DNA of 64,000 nt from Tetrahymena thermophila SB210. Taxonomy: Eukaryota; Ciliophora; Oligohymenophorea; Hymenostomatida; Tetrahymenidae. This document shows, in pieces, positions 12,950-26,185 of the stretch; position 1 is the stretch's first letter, and every line of letters begins with the position of its first letter. Both the position numbers and the translations under genes were made by a program. The stretch spans positions 372,001 through 436,000 of the forward strand of contig NW_002476381.1 of NCBI RefSeq assembly GCF_000189635.1, read 5' to 3'. Below the pieces are notes generated by a model. It was not told the origin of the DNA. It saw only the letters and a list, made by a program, of their open reading frames with translations, and did not search any database.

Positions 12950-13388
12950 TGATTAATAGTAAAATGAAAAAAAGTATATTGAAGTAAAAATTAGACTTTA
13001 TTAGATTTTATTCATATTTATTAGTGATAAAATAAAAAAATATTCAATTTCTTTTAATATTTTTAAGTGTACCATTTAATAAAAAAAGATCATCTTAATA
13101 ATATTTAAAAAATCAAAAATGTAGATATTTATTAAGAAATAAAATAAACAAATTACATCTTTTCATACAAAAATTTAAAAAATATTTCCAAAAAATGTTA
13201 ATTTTAAATTAAAGATAATTATTACATATTAAGAAATTGTTTTAAAAATATTTTTTATTTATTCTTTTATTATTTTTCAATAGAAATATTTATTTAATTT
13301 AAAGCACTAAAAAACAAAAGCTAAAAATAAGTATTAAAATGTTAATAATATTTACTTCTATATATTTAACATAAGATTTAAATATATA
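12950..13388. other. Outer 5' flank of C1, noncoding
   Basis: AT-rich DNA with no usable open frame. It matches the 5' flank of C2 (to about 21766), and the match ends at AATATATA near 13388. It may contain promoter sequence for C1, but no motif can be named. Confidence 0.55.
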
Positions 13389-13654
13389 TCGTAAAACCCT
13401 ATTTTGGAAAACGAAAGGGTTGTGAGGTAAGAAGTAAGAGTCTTAAAATTAAAGCAAAAAAATTAATTTTTCACAAAAAATTAAAAGGCCTTTCTTTTTA
13501 ATAAAATCACAGTAGATCTGATAAATTCTGACAAATTAAAATAAAAAAAGCAAGAAAGCTACTTAGCTTTCAAATTTTAAATAAAATCTATTTGAAATTC
13601 CGCTGACATTAAGTATCCAGTCAGCGGAATTTCAATACCTGGATTAGCAATATT
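13389..13654. other. Unique junction DNA between the two duplicated units
   Basis: About 265 bp without a counterpart at the other end of either unit. It is less AT-rich than its surroundings in parts and carries the strong hairpin at 13592-13635. No open frame of note. Confidence 0.6.
13592..13635. repeat. Perfect 16-bp inverted repeat with 12-nt loop
   Basis: The arms 13592-13607 (TTGAAATTCCGCTGAC) and 13620-13635 are exact reverse complements. The sequence is unusually GC-containing for this window. It lies about 20 bp outside the point where similarity of unit 2 to unit 1 begins. It may be a remnant of a small inverted-repeat element or of the recombination that made the duplication. Confidence 0.75.
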
Positions 13655-13877
13655 ATAATGAAATTCTATTTGAAAAATATACTTTTTGAATTTTAATTTT
13701 TAGGTAGATTTTTGGAATTAAATTGTGTATTTAAATGATTAAGAAAAAGACTTTGAAAATGGTTTTTAACCCAAAAATATAATAAAAGACAAAATATTTA
13801 GTTGTGTATGTATCATAGAGTAACAACAATTGCAACAAAGATTTCTAAGTGACTCACAATCCATCTATCAATAATTT

Positions 13878-14063
13878 ATGATTGGATTTCCAAAATTAAA
13901 TAAGACATTGATATTTTTCAAGAGAGAAATAGCTGCTGATAATCTAAAGACAGAATTTCAATTAGAAAGTAGCTTATTAAAAAATTGGGATAAATATATA
14001 TCTCTAGAAGTTTTAATACTATTTTCAATTTACTACCTGATCACCATAATTAGGTAATATTGA
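13878..14063 (+). CDS. Small ORF of 61 aa, copy of 4688-4873
   Basis: Same frame and length as the first copy, ATG to TGA, differing at four residues (for example ISLEVLILFSIYY against TSPEILILFSIGY). It lies in the 3' flank of C2. It may be a real small protein or an accidental frame; function unknown. Confidence 0.3.
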
Positions 14064-14594
14064 ATACAGGAGAGAGAACATCTTACTGTTAATATCATAC
14101 AAATTTTATAACTGCTTATAAAGCTAAAATTATATTATCTTTTGATTCCAGTCATTTATTTTACATATTGTAGAATTGCAATTTACATATTTAAAAATTA
14201 TTAAATTTTAAAAATTATTTTTTAACATAACATTTTTTCCATATATTTATTATTTTTCTCTATAATAACAGAGACTTAATCAATTATACTAATTATCTGT
14301 TTTAACAATATATTGACTATTTTCTATCATAAAAAATACATTATTTCTTTTATTGCTAAATTTGTTCCAACAAAAACAAAAATATAATATATATAATAGA
14401 TATAAAGATAATTAACCATAATAATATATTGATATGTTTTGATAATATTCTTTATAAAATAGTTTTTTAATTTATCAGTATTAATTATTATTTTCTAAAA
14501 AGAAGAAAAGCTTATTAAATCACTTTGATTGATCACTCACCTTTTAAGGAAAAGACACTTTTATTTTTAAATTTAAATAAGTTAATAAAATGCC

Positions 14595-17500
14595 TCATAA
14601 AATTAACCTTTAAATTGTATCTTAAATCTTTAAAAAATAATAAATTTTTAAGATTAATTTGTTTTGAACTTATTTAGCAACTAAAGTTAATACAAAAATG
14701 TTTATAAAAGAAATAAAAGCAGAAATAACAAAAAAATCAAATCCAAACATGATAAAGAATGAGGATATTTTTTTGTTAGAGTTCTCTTCAGATTAACCAC
14801 TAATAACTGCTAATAAAATGTAGTAGTAAAGAGCAAGTAAAAATAACATAATAAATGATGAAATTACTCTTCCTACTTTTCTTAGCTTATACAAAGTTTA
14901 AATTAGTATTATACTAATGACTATAATTGAAGTATTTATAATAGAAACTATGATCATCTATACTTCATCATATTACTAATCAAATATTGTTGATATGCTT
15001 AGGGAATGCACTATTCTCAAATAAAAAATTGTAAATCTCAAAGTCCTAGGGAGTTATTCATCGTGTATGAAGAAAATGCTAAAGAAATAATGAAAAACTA
15101 AGATTCTTTTAATAAAAGATACTTTGAGTAGCTTTTAATATATTTCTCTAATTTTTAAGACTATATTATCTTCTTCTTTAATAATTTTATCTTCTTTTAT
15201 GATTTAGTCTTCATATTAATTTTGATTTAAATTTCCTTGATTTTAATTATTATTTTAAGTTTCTAATTTATTTTCAGAATCATTTTACTCCAACTTTAAA
15301 TTACTATTGTTCTCAAAAACATTTTGATTAATTTTATCATCATTTATTCTTTCTAAATTTTATTTATTTAATTCTGCTTATTATTATGCTTGCTTTATTG
15401 AATAAAATATATTTCTTGAATCTTAAGGAATATTCCAATTCATTATATAATTCATATCTTTATCTAATTAATTTTACACTTTTGATTAATCTAGAATTAA
15501 ATCTTATTAAATCAATTATTCTACATTTTGTTCGAGCATTGGTGATTATGTAAATAATTAAGGTGATTATTGTTATTAATATTAGTTAGATTATTATTAT
15601 TATTATTATGATTATTATTATTATTAAACTTCTTTTATCTACTAGGGTAGTGGATAGATAATATGTGGCTATGAAGATTCACGTTAGATATTAAATTACT
15701 TTTTATCTAGTGTTTTACCAATATAACACAGTCCTATTTGAAATAAAGTAACAAAACTTAAAATCCAGAAGATTGCGTATTCATAAAAATCTGTGAAATG
15801 AGTTATATTATACAACCCCTAAGAACCAAACGCTGTTTGTAGATTTTTATTGTTTAAAACACTTTATAAATCCTCAGCGATAGTTGTTGGTTTTTAGTCT
15901 TAGCAAAAGCAATAATATCCTCCAATCTGTTTAGAATTAACAATTTCGCAATTCTTTGATGACCAACTAGATTAAGCATCTTGCTATTGAATACAACTAA
16001 GATTATACTTAGATTGTTAAATATTAGGAAAAGAAAGTTGCAATGTTTTATTTTAGTTTAAATTTATTTTGTTACTAGTATTTTGAATTAAAGGCTTTAT
16101 TACTGGATTCATAGATATTTAAATATCAGGAGTGATATTTTTAAGCTAATTCACATAGCTCTAAAAACCATTTGTTTATACAAAAGGGTTTTAAGAATAA
16201 TTTGTCATAACTATATTGTAAATACTTTAATCGCTTTACTGAGATTAATTATCATCAAAAAAGTATTTTTGAAGATTTTTAGAAGTAATTTTCTCACAAT
16301 TCAAAGAAATTAGATTACCTTGAAGCTAAAATTGTCCTGAATTTGGAAGAGATATAGAATTAAGTAAATTACCAATTTAATCTGATACATTCATTTAAGA
16401 TTGCAAAATATTGTAAGAAGTATTTATTGTATCAACACTCTTTGTTGTTGCATTGAAAATTTTATAGGAGTCAATTATATTTTGAAGAACAATGTCGTTA
16501 TTTGCCAAAAGTTTATTACTGATACTATTAGCAATAAGTTATTATTGATTTTATAAAACTGAGTCTATTTGATTTAAAACATTTTAATTTTATGAATCAT
16601 CAGAATTCATTAATGTTGATTAGAGCTATGATATAACTTTGCTAGCGAATGTTGATAAAAATGATGAGCTTGGTAATTAATTAGACAAATTAAATATAGT
16701 TGATATTAATGTTATCTTTCTTTAATTTACAGATGCAAGTGTGTAAACACTGTTGCTTTTCGATATTTCTTCTGCTATCACACATAAATCAAGGATACTA
16801 TTTTTTACTGGCAAAGTAATTATATTTTTAATAGATTAATCGATAGTATTCAACAATAATTATTCGCTTTATTAATATGGAAGTACATTTAGCTATATTG
16901 TAGAATTGAAAACAGCTAAATATGAGTCCATAGCTTAACCAATTATTAATAAATTTCCTGATGGAAGTGTAGTTATTATTTAAGGGGATATGCTTTAATC
17001 TTAAATTTGCCTTCTCAAAATATTTTATGGTTTTTAAACTTCTAATTCTTTATCACTCATTTGGTTGTAATAAAAAAATTAGTAGGTGAGAGGATTATTA
17101 CTTGTAGTGCATCCTGTGAATAAAATTGTAAATTTAGTTTGAAGAGCTATTCCATTCAAAGGACTTACAGAAAGAGAACATTTTTAAGGTGGTAAATTAA
17201 TGTTGAAATTGGTAACACTTAAACTTGGCATTATATTAGCAGGGTTGTAAACAGTAAATCTAATTTAAACAATAAGATTATCTTAATTCAAGTTTGAAAA
17301 ATAATCCCAAATTCTCAATTTGACTTTATAATAGTCAAACTTTATAATTCCTACAACGTTATTGTTATATAAAACAGCACCAGCGTATGTGAGAATATCT
17401 GAGGATACATTTGAGCCATATATAAGTGTTGCAGATATATTGTCATTGATATTCACTTACTAAAGTTAGGTTGGATCATCAAACTAAATGTATAAGGGAG

Positions 17501-20500
17501 GAATATCTATCTCTGTAAATATTAATAGAGCTATTTGTTTAGAAATTCTTGTGTCTTTCTTACCTGTAAGAGTAAATTGCAAGCTTTGGTAAGGATTGAA
17601 TGTTCCTCCTGCAATAGTGACATTTAATACATTTTATGGTGGTACATACACTTAATTTAAGTAGTCATAACACTATAAATTTCCATTAGATTATCCTAAA
17701 ATTTAGCATTACCATGTTAATTATATTCCCTATGGTGATGTGACATCTTAAACTTCATAATCTATAGCTAATCCTGTTATAACATATTCTTTTTTATAAT
17801 TCACTAACCCATCTAAACCACTAGTGATAGCTATAAACAAATTAGATAATTCAGGAGTTATTGAAAAATTTTAAGATGAGCTAATAGATTGATTGCTATC
17901 TAGTAAAGCTTAAACCTATTAATATAGCAGTTTAATATTAAAATAATAAATAAAAATATTACTTAAATGTCTAATATAGTGCCTTAAGGTATTGAATAAG
18001 ACTTAACATCTACTTCTATTTACTGTCCTATAAATTTATTTTAAGTTTAACTAAGAGAAGGCATATTATTAGAGATAATTTGGATATTCAAAGGTTCTTA
18101 AGTAATGCTAGCTCCTGACTGATCACATATTTACACAAAAAAGGAGAAAATAAATTGAAGGTCCATATATCTTTTGAATATTTTTATTTAAATAAAAATT
18201 TATTACATATTTATCATTATCTTCATTTTTTCTTAATATTTTAAAAAAATTACACAATGATAGAATAATTAAAACAAAAATAACGTTCTTTAAGAGATTG
18301 TAATTTCTCATTTTTCACATCAATTCAAAAAAAATTTTTCTAAAAATTTGGGTTTTAAGATTTTTTTTTTTACCTGTATATAGGAGGGTATTTATTTTAG
18401 ATACTCTAAATAATCACTTATTTACTTTTTTAGTTTAACGTTGTAAAAGTTAATGAGTTAGTTTAATATATTTTCAATATGTATTATAAGTTAATTGAAA
18501 TAGAAGTATCTGGAGGTATTGTATATTTGCTTATCAATAATGTTTAGCTTTGTTAATTATTAGCTGTTTGTATTAATGAGTTTAAATTTTACAGAGTCAA
18601 ATCATCAAAGGTCTAAGATAGAGTAAGACTCCACTAAAACTAAAGGAAACCTCTTTGTGCATCATTTTAAATGCTTTAAATCTCAAATAAAATATCATCA
18701 CATGAATTTACAATTTTATTATATTAAACATTGACTGAAGGAGATGCTACTAGCTGCTATACGACTTATGTTAAATAAATAGTATCAATAGTATTTTAAT
18801 ATCCTTAGAATTGAAGAATATTAGCTTAAGTATTAAAACTAATTGTTGAATTTGCCATAATTATAGCATCATCACCTATTAATTAATTTTTCAAAAAATT
18901 GATTATTTAAATAAAAATTAAATTGTTATATTTACTAAGAGTAACTATTATTTAAGTTGAGGTAATCTTGCAAATTGAATTTGAACCTAGCAAGTTTAAA
19001 GTAGATGAATCAAATACTTAATTGCATTATAAATTGTTAATTTGAATTAGAGGCGATCCAAACTCGAGTATTAAAGTAGGAGAACTACCATCAAAAGTTG
19101 CTTACACAACAGCATAATTATTATAACTGCATTAGTAAAAGTTATTTCTTTAATCTTGGTTATTTTTACATACACATGTACTCCCATTTAAGTTCATTGT
19201 TTGATAGCAATCCAGACAATTGTTTGTTTGATTTTTTTAGCAAGATCTGCAAGTAGCAGCACAGTTTAAACAAGCATAAGAACTTAACTGGAGGCATATT
19301 TAACACTAATTTTATTAAAGATTATAACCATTTGGACATATTTAATAGCATATAAAGGTTTAATCTGTAGGTGAAGAATATAAAGGAATATAGCCATTTG
19401 AGCACTAAGTGCAGTTTTATGAATTACCAGTGCATGTCTAGCAAGACTAATCACACTATTAGCACTAATTATTATTTAAAAAATAATTATTAGGGCACGT
19501 TTAAAAGCATTAGTAGACACTCTGCTGCTATCCAGTAATAAGTGGATAATAGCTGTTAGCACATGCAAAGCAACTTTTTGAGTCACCAGTACAATTCAAA
19601 CAAGATTAGTCACATTATTAGCATTGCTAGTTACTATTAATAAAATAGTTATTTATACAAGAAGTACAACTAACTGAGGTACCAAAACAAGTTAAACATG
19701 ATGGGTCACATAATTAACAATTTTGCTCAGTAGAATTAATATCAATTATTACTGCATATTAATTTGAGTTACAATTAATATAACAATAATTATTTTTTAG
19801 ATTATAGTTAGTTATACAAGCTGAACAAACTCCGTTATTAGTACATTGTGAACAACCTATTGGGCACTATTTATTTATATAATTAAAAAAATAATATACT
19901 TTTTAATTTATAGCAATTAAGATATTTTTTTTAATTTGATAATATTGATCACAAATATTGATTATTTTTAATTTTTTATTTTAATGTGTTTGCTCCTTTT
20001 TAAGAATTTGTTTGGAAATTTTTTTTTAATTTAATATTAGAATTATAAAAAAAAAAGTAAAAAATATCAATTTATTAGTTATTTTGGATTTAATACATTT
20101 TCTATTATTTAATAAAATTTTATTTTTTATTAAAAAAATATAAGATATTTATGAATAAAGTAATTATCTATTTTTAGAAATATGAATTGATTACTTTAAA
20201 TTCTATTAAGAAAAGTATATAGAAAATTATGCATCAAAGAAAATACTAAAACTTGATTCCAGTAAATTTCAAAGAAGAAATATATTAATAATGATAATTA
20301 ATATTTAAGAGTTAAATTAAGGATATTACTTTAAAATAGATCATTACTTAAATATTGGATATTATACCAGGAAGGCTACCAGGATGGATATATGTTTAAA
20401 AGGTAAAGTATGAAGTATCAGTTGAGAAAGAAATTAATTAATATTCAGATTGCTTATAATAATTGCTCATGCATTTCTATTAAGAATTTTATTAACTAAT

Positions 20501-21027
20501 TGATACTATTTTATTTAAGTATGAATCTCCGTTTTTATGATAGGCTAGTATACCTACTTCGGTAGCATAGTTTCCATTTTATAAGTAGAAATTACTATCA
20601 TAACTTATTTAAGCATAAGCTAACATCTATCCTGAATTACCATTAAAATCAAATAAAACATCATTATATTATTATTCAGGGTTAGGGTTTATCAAAATTT
20701 ATTCGTTGCAGTTACCTAAAGAGAATTTTTAGTCAATAAATTAGAAATTTTAATTAGTAATGTATATTCTACTAACAGAATTAGCAATGATATTGTTTTC
20801 TGAGTCTAATATACACTAGTACCCTTTATAATTTAAAAATATCATTATTAATAATTAAAATCTACTAAGCTAATACCTTAATAAATTTTAGGTGTTGGGA
20901 GCTATTAAAGCAAATTTTTACAAATTTAAGCTTTAACACTATTCCTAAACATTAGCATTAGTCCAAATAACAAGCCTAGAAATTTAATTTAGGCTAAGCC
21001 ATAGAGGAAAATCTAATAAATAGCCAT
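14595..21027 (-). CDS. REJ/GPS polycystin-1-like receptor C2 (1862 aa)
   Basis: Exons on the minus strand: 21027-20877, 20823-20348, 19866-18936, 18875-18374, 18170-17963, 17915-14595 (TGA). Exons 1, 2, 4 and 5 have exactly the same lengths as in C1, and all phases agree. Domain order is that of C1: signal peptide, unknown N-terminal domain, furin-like Cys repeats, REJ-like region, GPS-like motif with a conserved YYCFCQ end, TM1, polyQ/N linker, C-terminal TMs. Nearly identical to C1 by eye, with a one-codon gain in the Cys-rich exon and a shorter glutamine tract. No internal TGA was met in the stretches read codon by codon. Its 5' side faces the orphan tail of a kinase-like gene. Expected to act at the cell surface; ligand and partner unknown. 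Confidence 0.77.
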
Positions 21028-22091
21028 TATTTTTAAACAATAATTATTTTATTGATTTCTTTACAATTTACTTAGTTAAATTTAATCTATTTTTTTGTTT
21101 ATTATCAAAATTAATTAATTTGATATTAAGAAGTAATTACTTTTTTTTTCAATAAAACGTAAAGAAAATAATACATTCTAATACACTTATTCCAAACTCA
21201 AACATATTTTAAAATGAAGGAAGATTCACATTTATTAATAGTAACTCTTTTTAATAATTTATTTTATTAAATTATCTATACTCAAATTAAAATTTTCTAC
21301 AAAAAAAATTAATGTTTATATGATTTACATTATTTATGATCTCTAATGATTTATAATAAAAATGAAAAAGTACCTTGAAATAAAAATTAGATTTTATTAA
21401 TATTTATTAGTGATAAAATAAAAAAATATTAAATTATTTTTTATATTTTTAAGTGTAACATAAAAAAAAGATCATCTTAATAATATTTAAAAAATTAAAA
21501 ATGTAGATATTTATTAAGAAATAAAATAAATAAATTCTTTCATTCAAAATTTTAAAATCTATGTCCAAAAAATGTTTATTTCAAATTAAAGATAATTAAA
21601 CAAATTAAGAAATTGTATAAAAAGTATTTTTTTATTTATGCTTTTATTATTTTTCTATAGAAATATTTATATAATTTAAAGCTCTAAAAAACAAAAACTA
21701 AAAATAAATATTAATAGATTAATAATATTTACTTCTATATATTTAACATAAGATTTAAATATATAATTAATTTATAACCACATTTAAAAGTGTGAAGAAT
21801 ATCTGAAAAAAGAAAACTGCTTTCAAAATAGCATAATTGGTTAATTAAGAATATTTAATACTGATCAAAAATTTAAAAAAATTATTAAGAGGAATTTGTT
21901 ATTTTAAAAATGATTGATTGCTGATAATGAGTGATTAAGCAAATAATTTTATTAATAAGAAAAATAAAATTTATTTTTAATTTAAAATAGAATTATAAAT
22001 AGTAAATTACAAAAATTAATGATAATTTATTTAGATTTTAAATAGTGTAGATTCAAAAAAATTAATAAAAATTACAAAAAATATGCTCAAA
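21028..22091. other. 5' flank of C2 and spacer, noncoding
   Basis: The first part (to about 21766) matches the 5' flank of C1, followed by about 300 bp without a match in the window. Only very short frames are present. Promoter sequence for the minus-strand gene C2 probably lies here. Confidence 0.55.
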
Positions 22092-22582
22092 ATATAAAAT
22101 TTGGAAGTTGAAAATTTTTTGTTAAAAATAATCTTAATATTAAAAATTTTTAACAAAAAGGATTAGAGTATCACTTCTAAATTTTTTTGGATAACAAGAT
22201 ATTAAAACAAAATGATCTGTAATAAAAAATGGGTTTCAAAAACCATTAATTTGAGATTTCTTTAGAATAGTCTAATAAGAATTATTATAATATCCACAGA
22301 ATTGATTAATTATATAAGATTAAGTTAAAAGATAATCAAATATTACAAAAGGTTTTAATAAAAAGCTTAGGAAAACATCTAATTAGTTTACTGAGTAGTC
22401 CCTAAAAATTTTGTATTCAAAAAACTAATAAATTTACCAAGAAAACCTGATTCTAAACAAATAAAATAGTCAAGCCAACAATAAAAATACAGAAAGATTA
22501 ATATAAAATTATCTTAATAATAACTAAACCATGTACAAGTTTATTAATGATAAAATTAAAATAAATAATAACATATAATATA
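22092..22582 (+). pseudogene. Orphan last exon of a kinase-like gene, broken
   Basis: This stretch matches the end of intron 3 and the last exon of gene D (about 25660-26160), about 3.6 kb downstream. It begins at a lost 3' splice site: paralogues have AG then GGA TTA GAG, whereas here only two G remain, so the frame would be shifted. No earlier exons precede it. It is a leftover of a deleted or partly duplicated family member and is not expected to be translated. Confidence 0.7.
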
Positions 22583-23148
22583 ATCATATTTTTAAAAAAC
22601 TTAGAAAAGAAGGTTATTTTAAAAATATTGCAAAATCAATATAAAATAAATTTATAAAAATTAATTTTATGCTATTAAGTTAAAAAATGTTAGTTCGATT
22701 AATAGTTCATGTGTAAGCATAATTATTTAAAAAAGCAAATTTAAAATTATGTAAAATTCTAAGTTGCGTTTAGATAAGAAAAATATGGCAGGTAATAAAA
22801 ATTTATTTAAATTAATTTAATTTTTAAAAGCGAATACTAAGATATAAAGGTGAATAATAAGCAATATAATATCCACTAAAAATTATATTTATTATAAATT
22901 GAATAAATATATATAATTAAACATTTATTTTTGTATGATTAAAAGTTAATAAGAATTTAGAAAGTATCAATTTTTTTATATTAACACTTTTTTAATAAAC
23001 ATTTCTTAAAAAAAACAAAAAGAATTTAATCATTATTTAATTATCTACAAAATTCAGCACAAACTTCTACATATACTCAGAAAAATTTAAAATAAGTATA
23101 AAATCCATATTTAAAGTAACTAAATCCAATTTAATTAAATAATTAATA
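22583..23148. promoter_or_regulatory. 5' flank of gene D with block conserved in D, E, F and G
   Basis: The last 100 bp (from about 23049) share a recognisable block with the flanks of E (44750-44848), F (49550-49651) and G (53575-53669). It includes CAAACTTCTAC, a CAG-containing stretch, then AAAATCCATATTTAAAGTA and the ATG context AATTAATAATGAA. The similarity covers a short near-gene segment, so it may be the core promoter and 5' UTR, or simply shared descent. Upstream of it the DNA is featureless. Confidence 0.45.
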
Positions 23149-26100
23149 ATGAACAAAATATCTCTAAGCTTTTAGTCTCATAAATTAGAATGTAAATACT
23201 AAAAAGAAGTTACTAAAATATACAATAAAATTTTTTAGAGGATACTTATATGGTATGTTGTTATGATCAATATTCCTTCATTGATTATATCTATATATAT
23301 ATATAATCTAACAGGAATATTGATTAGTTTGTTATCTATAGGAGGTTGTTCTATTTTTTGCTTTGTTACAAATAAATATTCATAATATTTTAACATCTGG
23401 ATTAATACTCTTAGCCTAATAAGCACAATTGTGATTTATATGCAAATTAAGGTTTTGTAAGATAATAATTATACTGAAGATAAATACTATCCTTTTTATA
23501 TTGGAGGATCATACATTTGTATAAAAACTATATTGGCATACTTAAGTCCTAATTTTCTCTTAACGATTTCATAATTTACGGCTTCCAATATTATGTAAGC
23601 TATTTCATTTTTTTAATATCATCTTTAAAGACTTTTATATTGAATTAATAACTTTTTATTATTTACAACTATCTTATTTTTTATTTAACTTTGCTATTAA
23701 ATAGAATTATATGTGCAATATGGAATAGCGAATTTTCTAATTACAAGTATATTTTTATGGTGTAATTCTTTTTCTGGATGTATACACTCTACTTAATACA
23801 AAGGAATAAGAGATAAATATTTTTGCATTAGTTTTCTTAAAAAGAATGGTCTGAAATAATAAAAAAATTTATCTCTTAAAGTATAATAACTATTAAATAT
23901 GATGAAAAAAATAATGAAATTAAACTTGATATGATAAATGATTAAGCTAAAAAGCTTTTAGATTTTAATAACCCTAGTGATTTCAAAGTATTCTCAAGAA
24001 AGTCTATAATTTATAACCGCATTGAAGAATGTAATGAGTATTAAGTAAATGAACATTATATTCAATAAAATATATTCAATTAATTAAAATTAGCTTAAAA
24101 GGATTAAAAATAAAAGAATACTCTTGAAAATAAGATAATTTAGATATTTAAGAATAGTTTATCAAATAATTAAAAGGATATAAAAAATTCTAATTTATTA
24201 AAAGAAAAATTAAGTTAATTATAATAAAGAGGTCTTAGTTTTGATGCTAATATGGATGCTGCCAATAATTATCTAGAAGGTTCATTTTTTTATGCTTTAT
24301 ATCAAAAGAGTGAAGGATAAACATAATAAAAATTGTCAATAAAAGCCTCTACATTTTAGAATCAAACTGATTTTTATTGTTGTTTAGTTATAGAAGAAGT
24401 AAATGACTATTAAAGAATTAATGTACTATAAAAAATTGACAAAGATAATAAATAAATTTTTTTTTAGTTCTGTTTATATTTAGGTAATAATTAATTTTTA
24501 TTTTTTTCCACAATTATTAAAATAAAAACATAAAAATTTAACAGTGGGTAAAATAATCAAATTGCTCATTCTTAAATCTGAAAGATTTTACATTTTTAAG
24601 ATTATAGATGATGAAAATCTTCCATTCTCTTATTGAACTACCCACTTTACTTTATTTATTTAATAAATATATTTATTTTTATAATATAGGTGATAAACTT
24701 TAAAATGTTATTCAAAATATAAACAATTAAGCTATTGTCTAAGCAAGTATACTTTAGTGCTATAATAAAATATATAATTATAAAGATTAAGCTAAGATAA
24801 TAAAAAATTAGTTTAATAAAAGCTTTTAAAACTTAAAAGTTACATAAATATAAATAGGATATTTAAAAGATTAAATTATTTAAAGGTTTGCTGATAAGTT
24901 GAAAGAAATTGATATCTAGATTTCATACATAAAATGTCATTCAAATACTTAAATAAATACATAAGCAGAAAAATTGATGCAATTAATTATTAATTTAATT
25001 GAAAATTCTATATAATTTTAGGCAAGAGAAAAAGTAAAAAGTAATTTCTTAAAAAATATGAATGAATTTGACTAAATAATAATGTAAAATAAACTAACTA
25101 AAAAATAAATTTCTTCAAGTTAAAAAAGCTTATCTAATTTTTATAATCAAATTTTTAATAGTAATAATTTAGACATTTACTCAAATGGATAATTACTAAA
25201 TCAATAAAAAATAAAACAAATCTAAATATAAGAAGAAGATTCAAAATCTAGCTTTAACAATTAGCAATCTAATTCAAGCAATGATTTTGATGAGTTTTAT
25301 TTACAAGATAAAGTTTTAGATTTAAATTAAATAAAGATATAGTTTGAGTTACTATTTGGAGAATAGGAAGTATCTAACATAATAAAAATAACAGTGAAAG
25401 ATCATGGTATAGGAATGTCTCTAGATAAAATATTAAAGATGCTTGAAATTTTGAATACTAAAAACATTGATTTTTCTTCTCAATATTTAAATAATAGCTT
25501 TTTAGGATGGAAAGTTAATTATCATATAATTGGTAACTTGGGTCCTTTTTATAATTTCTTCATATAAAGCTAAGAAAACTAAGTAAATAAAATAATATTT
25601 TAATTAATCAAAATTTAATAATTGTACCATATATCCTGAATTAATTATTTTGAAAAAAAATTAGTTTCAAATTTTTTGAAAATATTAATTGAAGATTTTT
25701 TGTTAAACATAATTTTAATATTAAAAATTTTTAAACAAAAGGGATTAGAGTATCATTTCTATATTTTTTAGGATATCAAGATATTAAAAGAAAGTAATCT
25801 TTAATAAAAAATGGTTTTCAAAAACCATTAATTTGATATTTCTTTACAATAGTCTAATAAGAATTTTTATAATATCCACAGAATTGATGAATTATAAGAT
25901 TAAGTAAAAAGATAATTGAATACTATAAATGGTTTAAATAAAAAATTTAGGAAAACATCTCATTAGTTTACTGAGTAGTCCCAAAAAAATTTGTTTTCAA
26001 AGAATTAATCAATTTACAAAGAAAGCCTGATTCTAAATAAATAAAATAGTTAAACCAGCAATAAAAATACAGAAAGATTAATATAAAATTATCCAAATAA

Positions 26101-26185
26101 TAATTAAACCATGTATAAATTTATTAAAGATAAAATTAAAATAAATAATAACAATTAAAGTAGTCAGAGTAGTTAAAATATTTGA
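23149..26185 (+). CDS. Histidine-kinase-like ATPase membrane protein D (853 aa)
   Basis: Exons 23149-23594, 23705-24483, 24690-25582, 25742-26185 (TGA); all are open with TAA/TAG as Gln. Start ATG (MNKISLSFQS) is shared by E, F and G. Residues 30-200 contain about five or six hydrophobic helices (for example IWYVVMINIPSLIISIYIY). The cytosolic part has the family motif STFQNQTDFYCCLVIEE near 390. A coiled helical region follows where a dimerisation/His-box domain would stand, but without HELRTP. The ATPase domain has an N-box EKLMQLIINLIENSIQF near 505, a G1 box VKDHGIGMS near 645 (intact DxGxG), LGWKVNYHIIGNLGPFYNFF, and the last strand GLEYHFYIFQD at the start of exon 4. This is the best-preserved ATP site in the family. 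Probably an ATP-binding signalling membrane protein; a classic His kinase role is unlikely. Confidence 0.8.

Larger units (their letters stand above)
4465..13388. repeat. Segmental tandem duplication, unit 1 (about 8.9 kb)
   Basis: This unit carries receptor gene C1 with its 3' flank (4465-5395) and 5' flank (12259-13388). Read side by side with unit 2 (13655-21766), the two are nearly identical over genes, introns and long noncoding flanks. They differ by a few indels, chiefly an enlarged intron 2, a longer polyglutamine tract and a 364-bp tandem repeat in this copy. Flanks this similar point to a recent duplication. Confidence 0.85.
13655..21766. repeat. Segmental tandem duplication, unit 2 (about 8.1 kb)
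   Basis: Second copy of the unit at 4465-13388, carrying receptor C2 with both flanks. It lacks the intron-2 hairpin insertion, the 364-bp repeat and part of the polyQ tract found in unit 1. Confidence 0.85.

Noticed and set aside
18123..18311. Minus-strand frame of 62 codons
   Set aside because: It overlaps exon 4 and intron 3 of receptor C2 in another frame and has no counterpart in C1.
23235..23426. Minus-strand frames opposite genes D and G (also 53756-53983)
   Set aside because: They are antisense shadows of conserved exon 1 and resemble each other only because the sense exons do.
23149..26185. Bacterial two-component sensor acquired by transfer
   Set aside because: Introns, ciliate code, multiple paralogues and absence of His and receiver domains argue for an old eukaryotic family.
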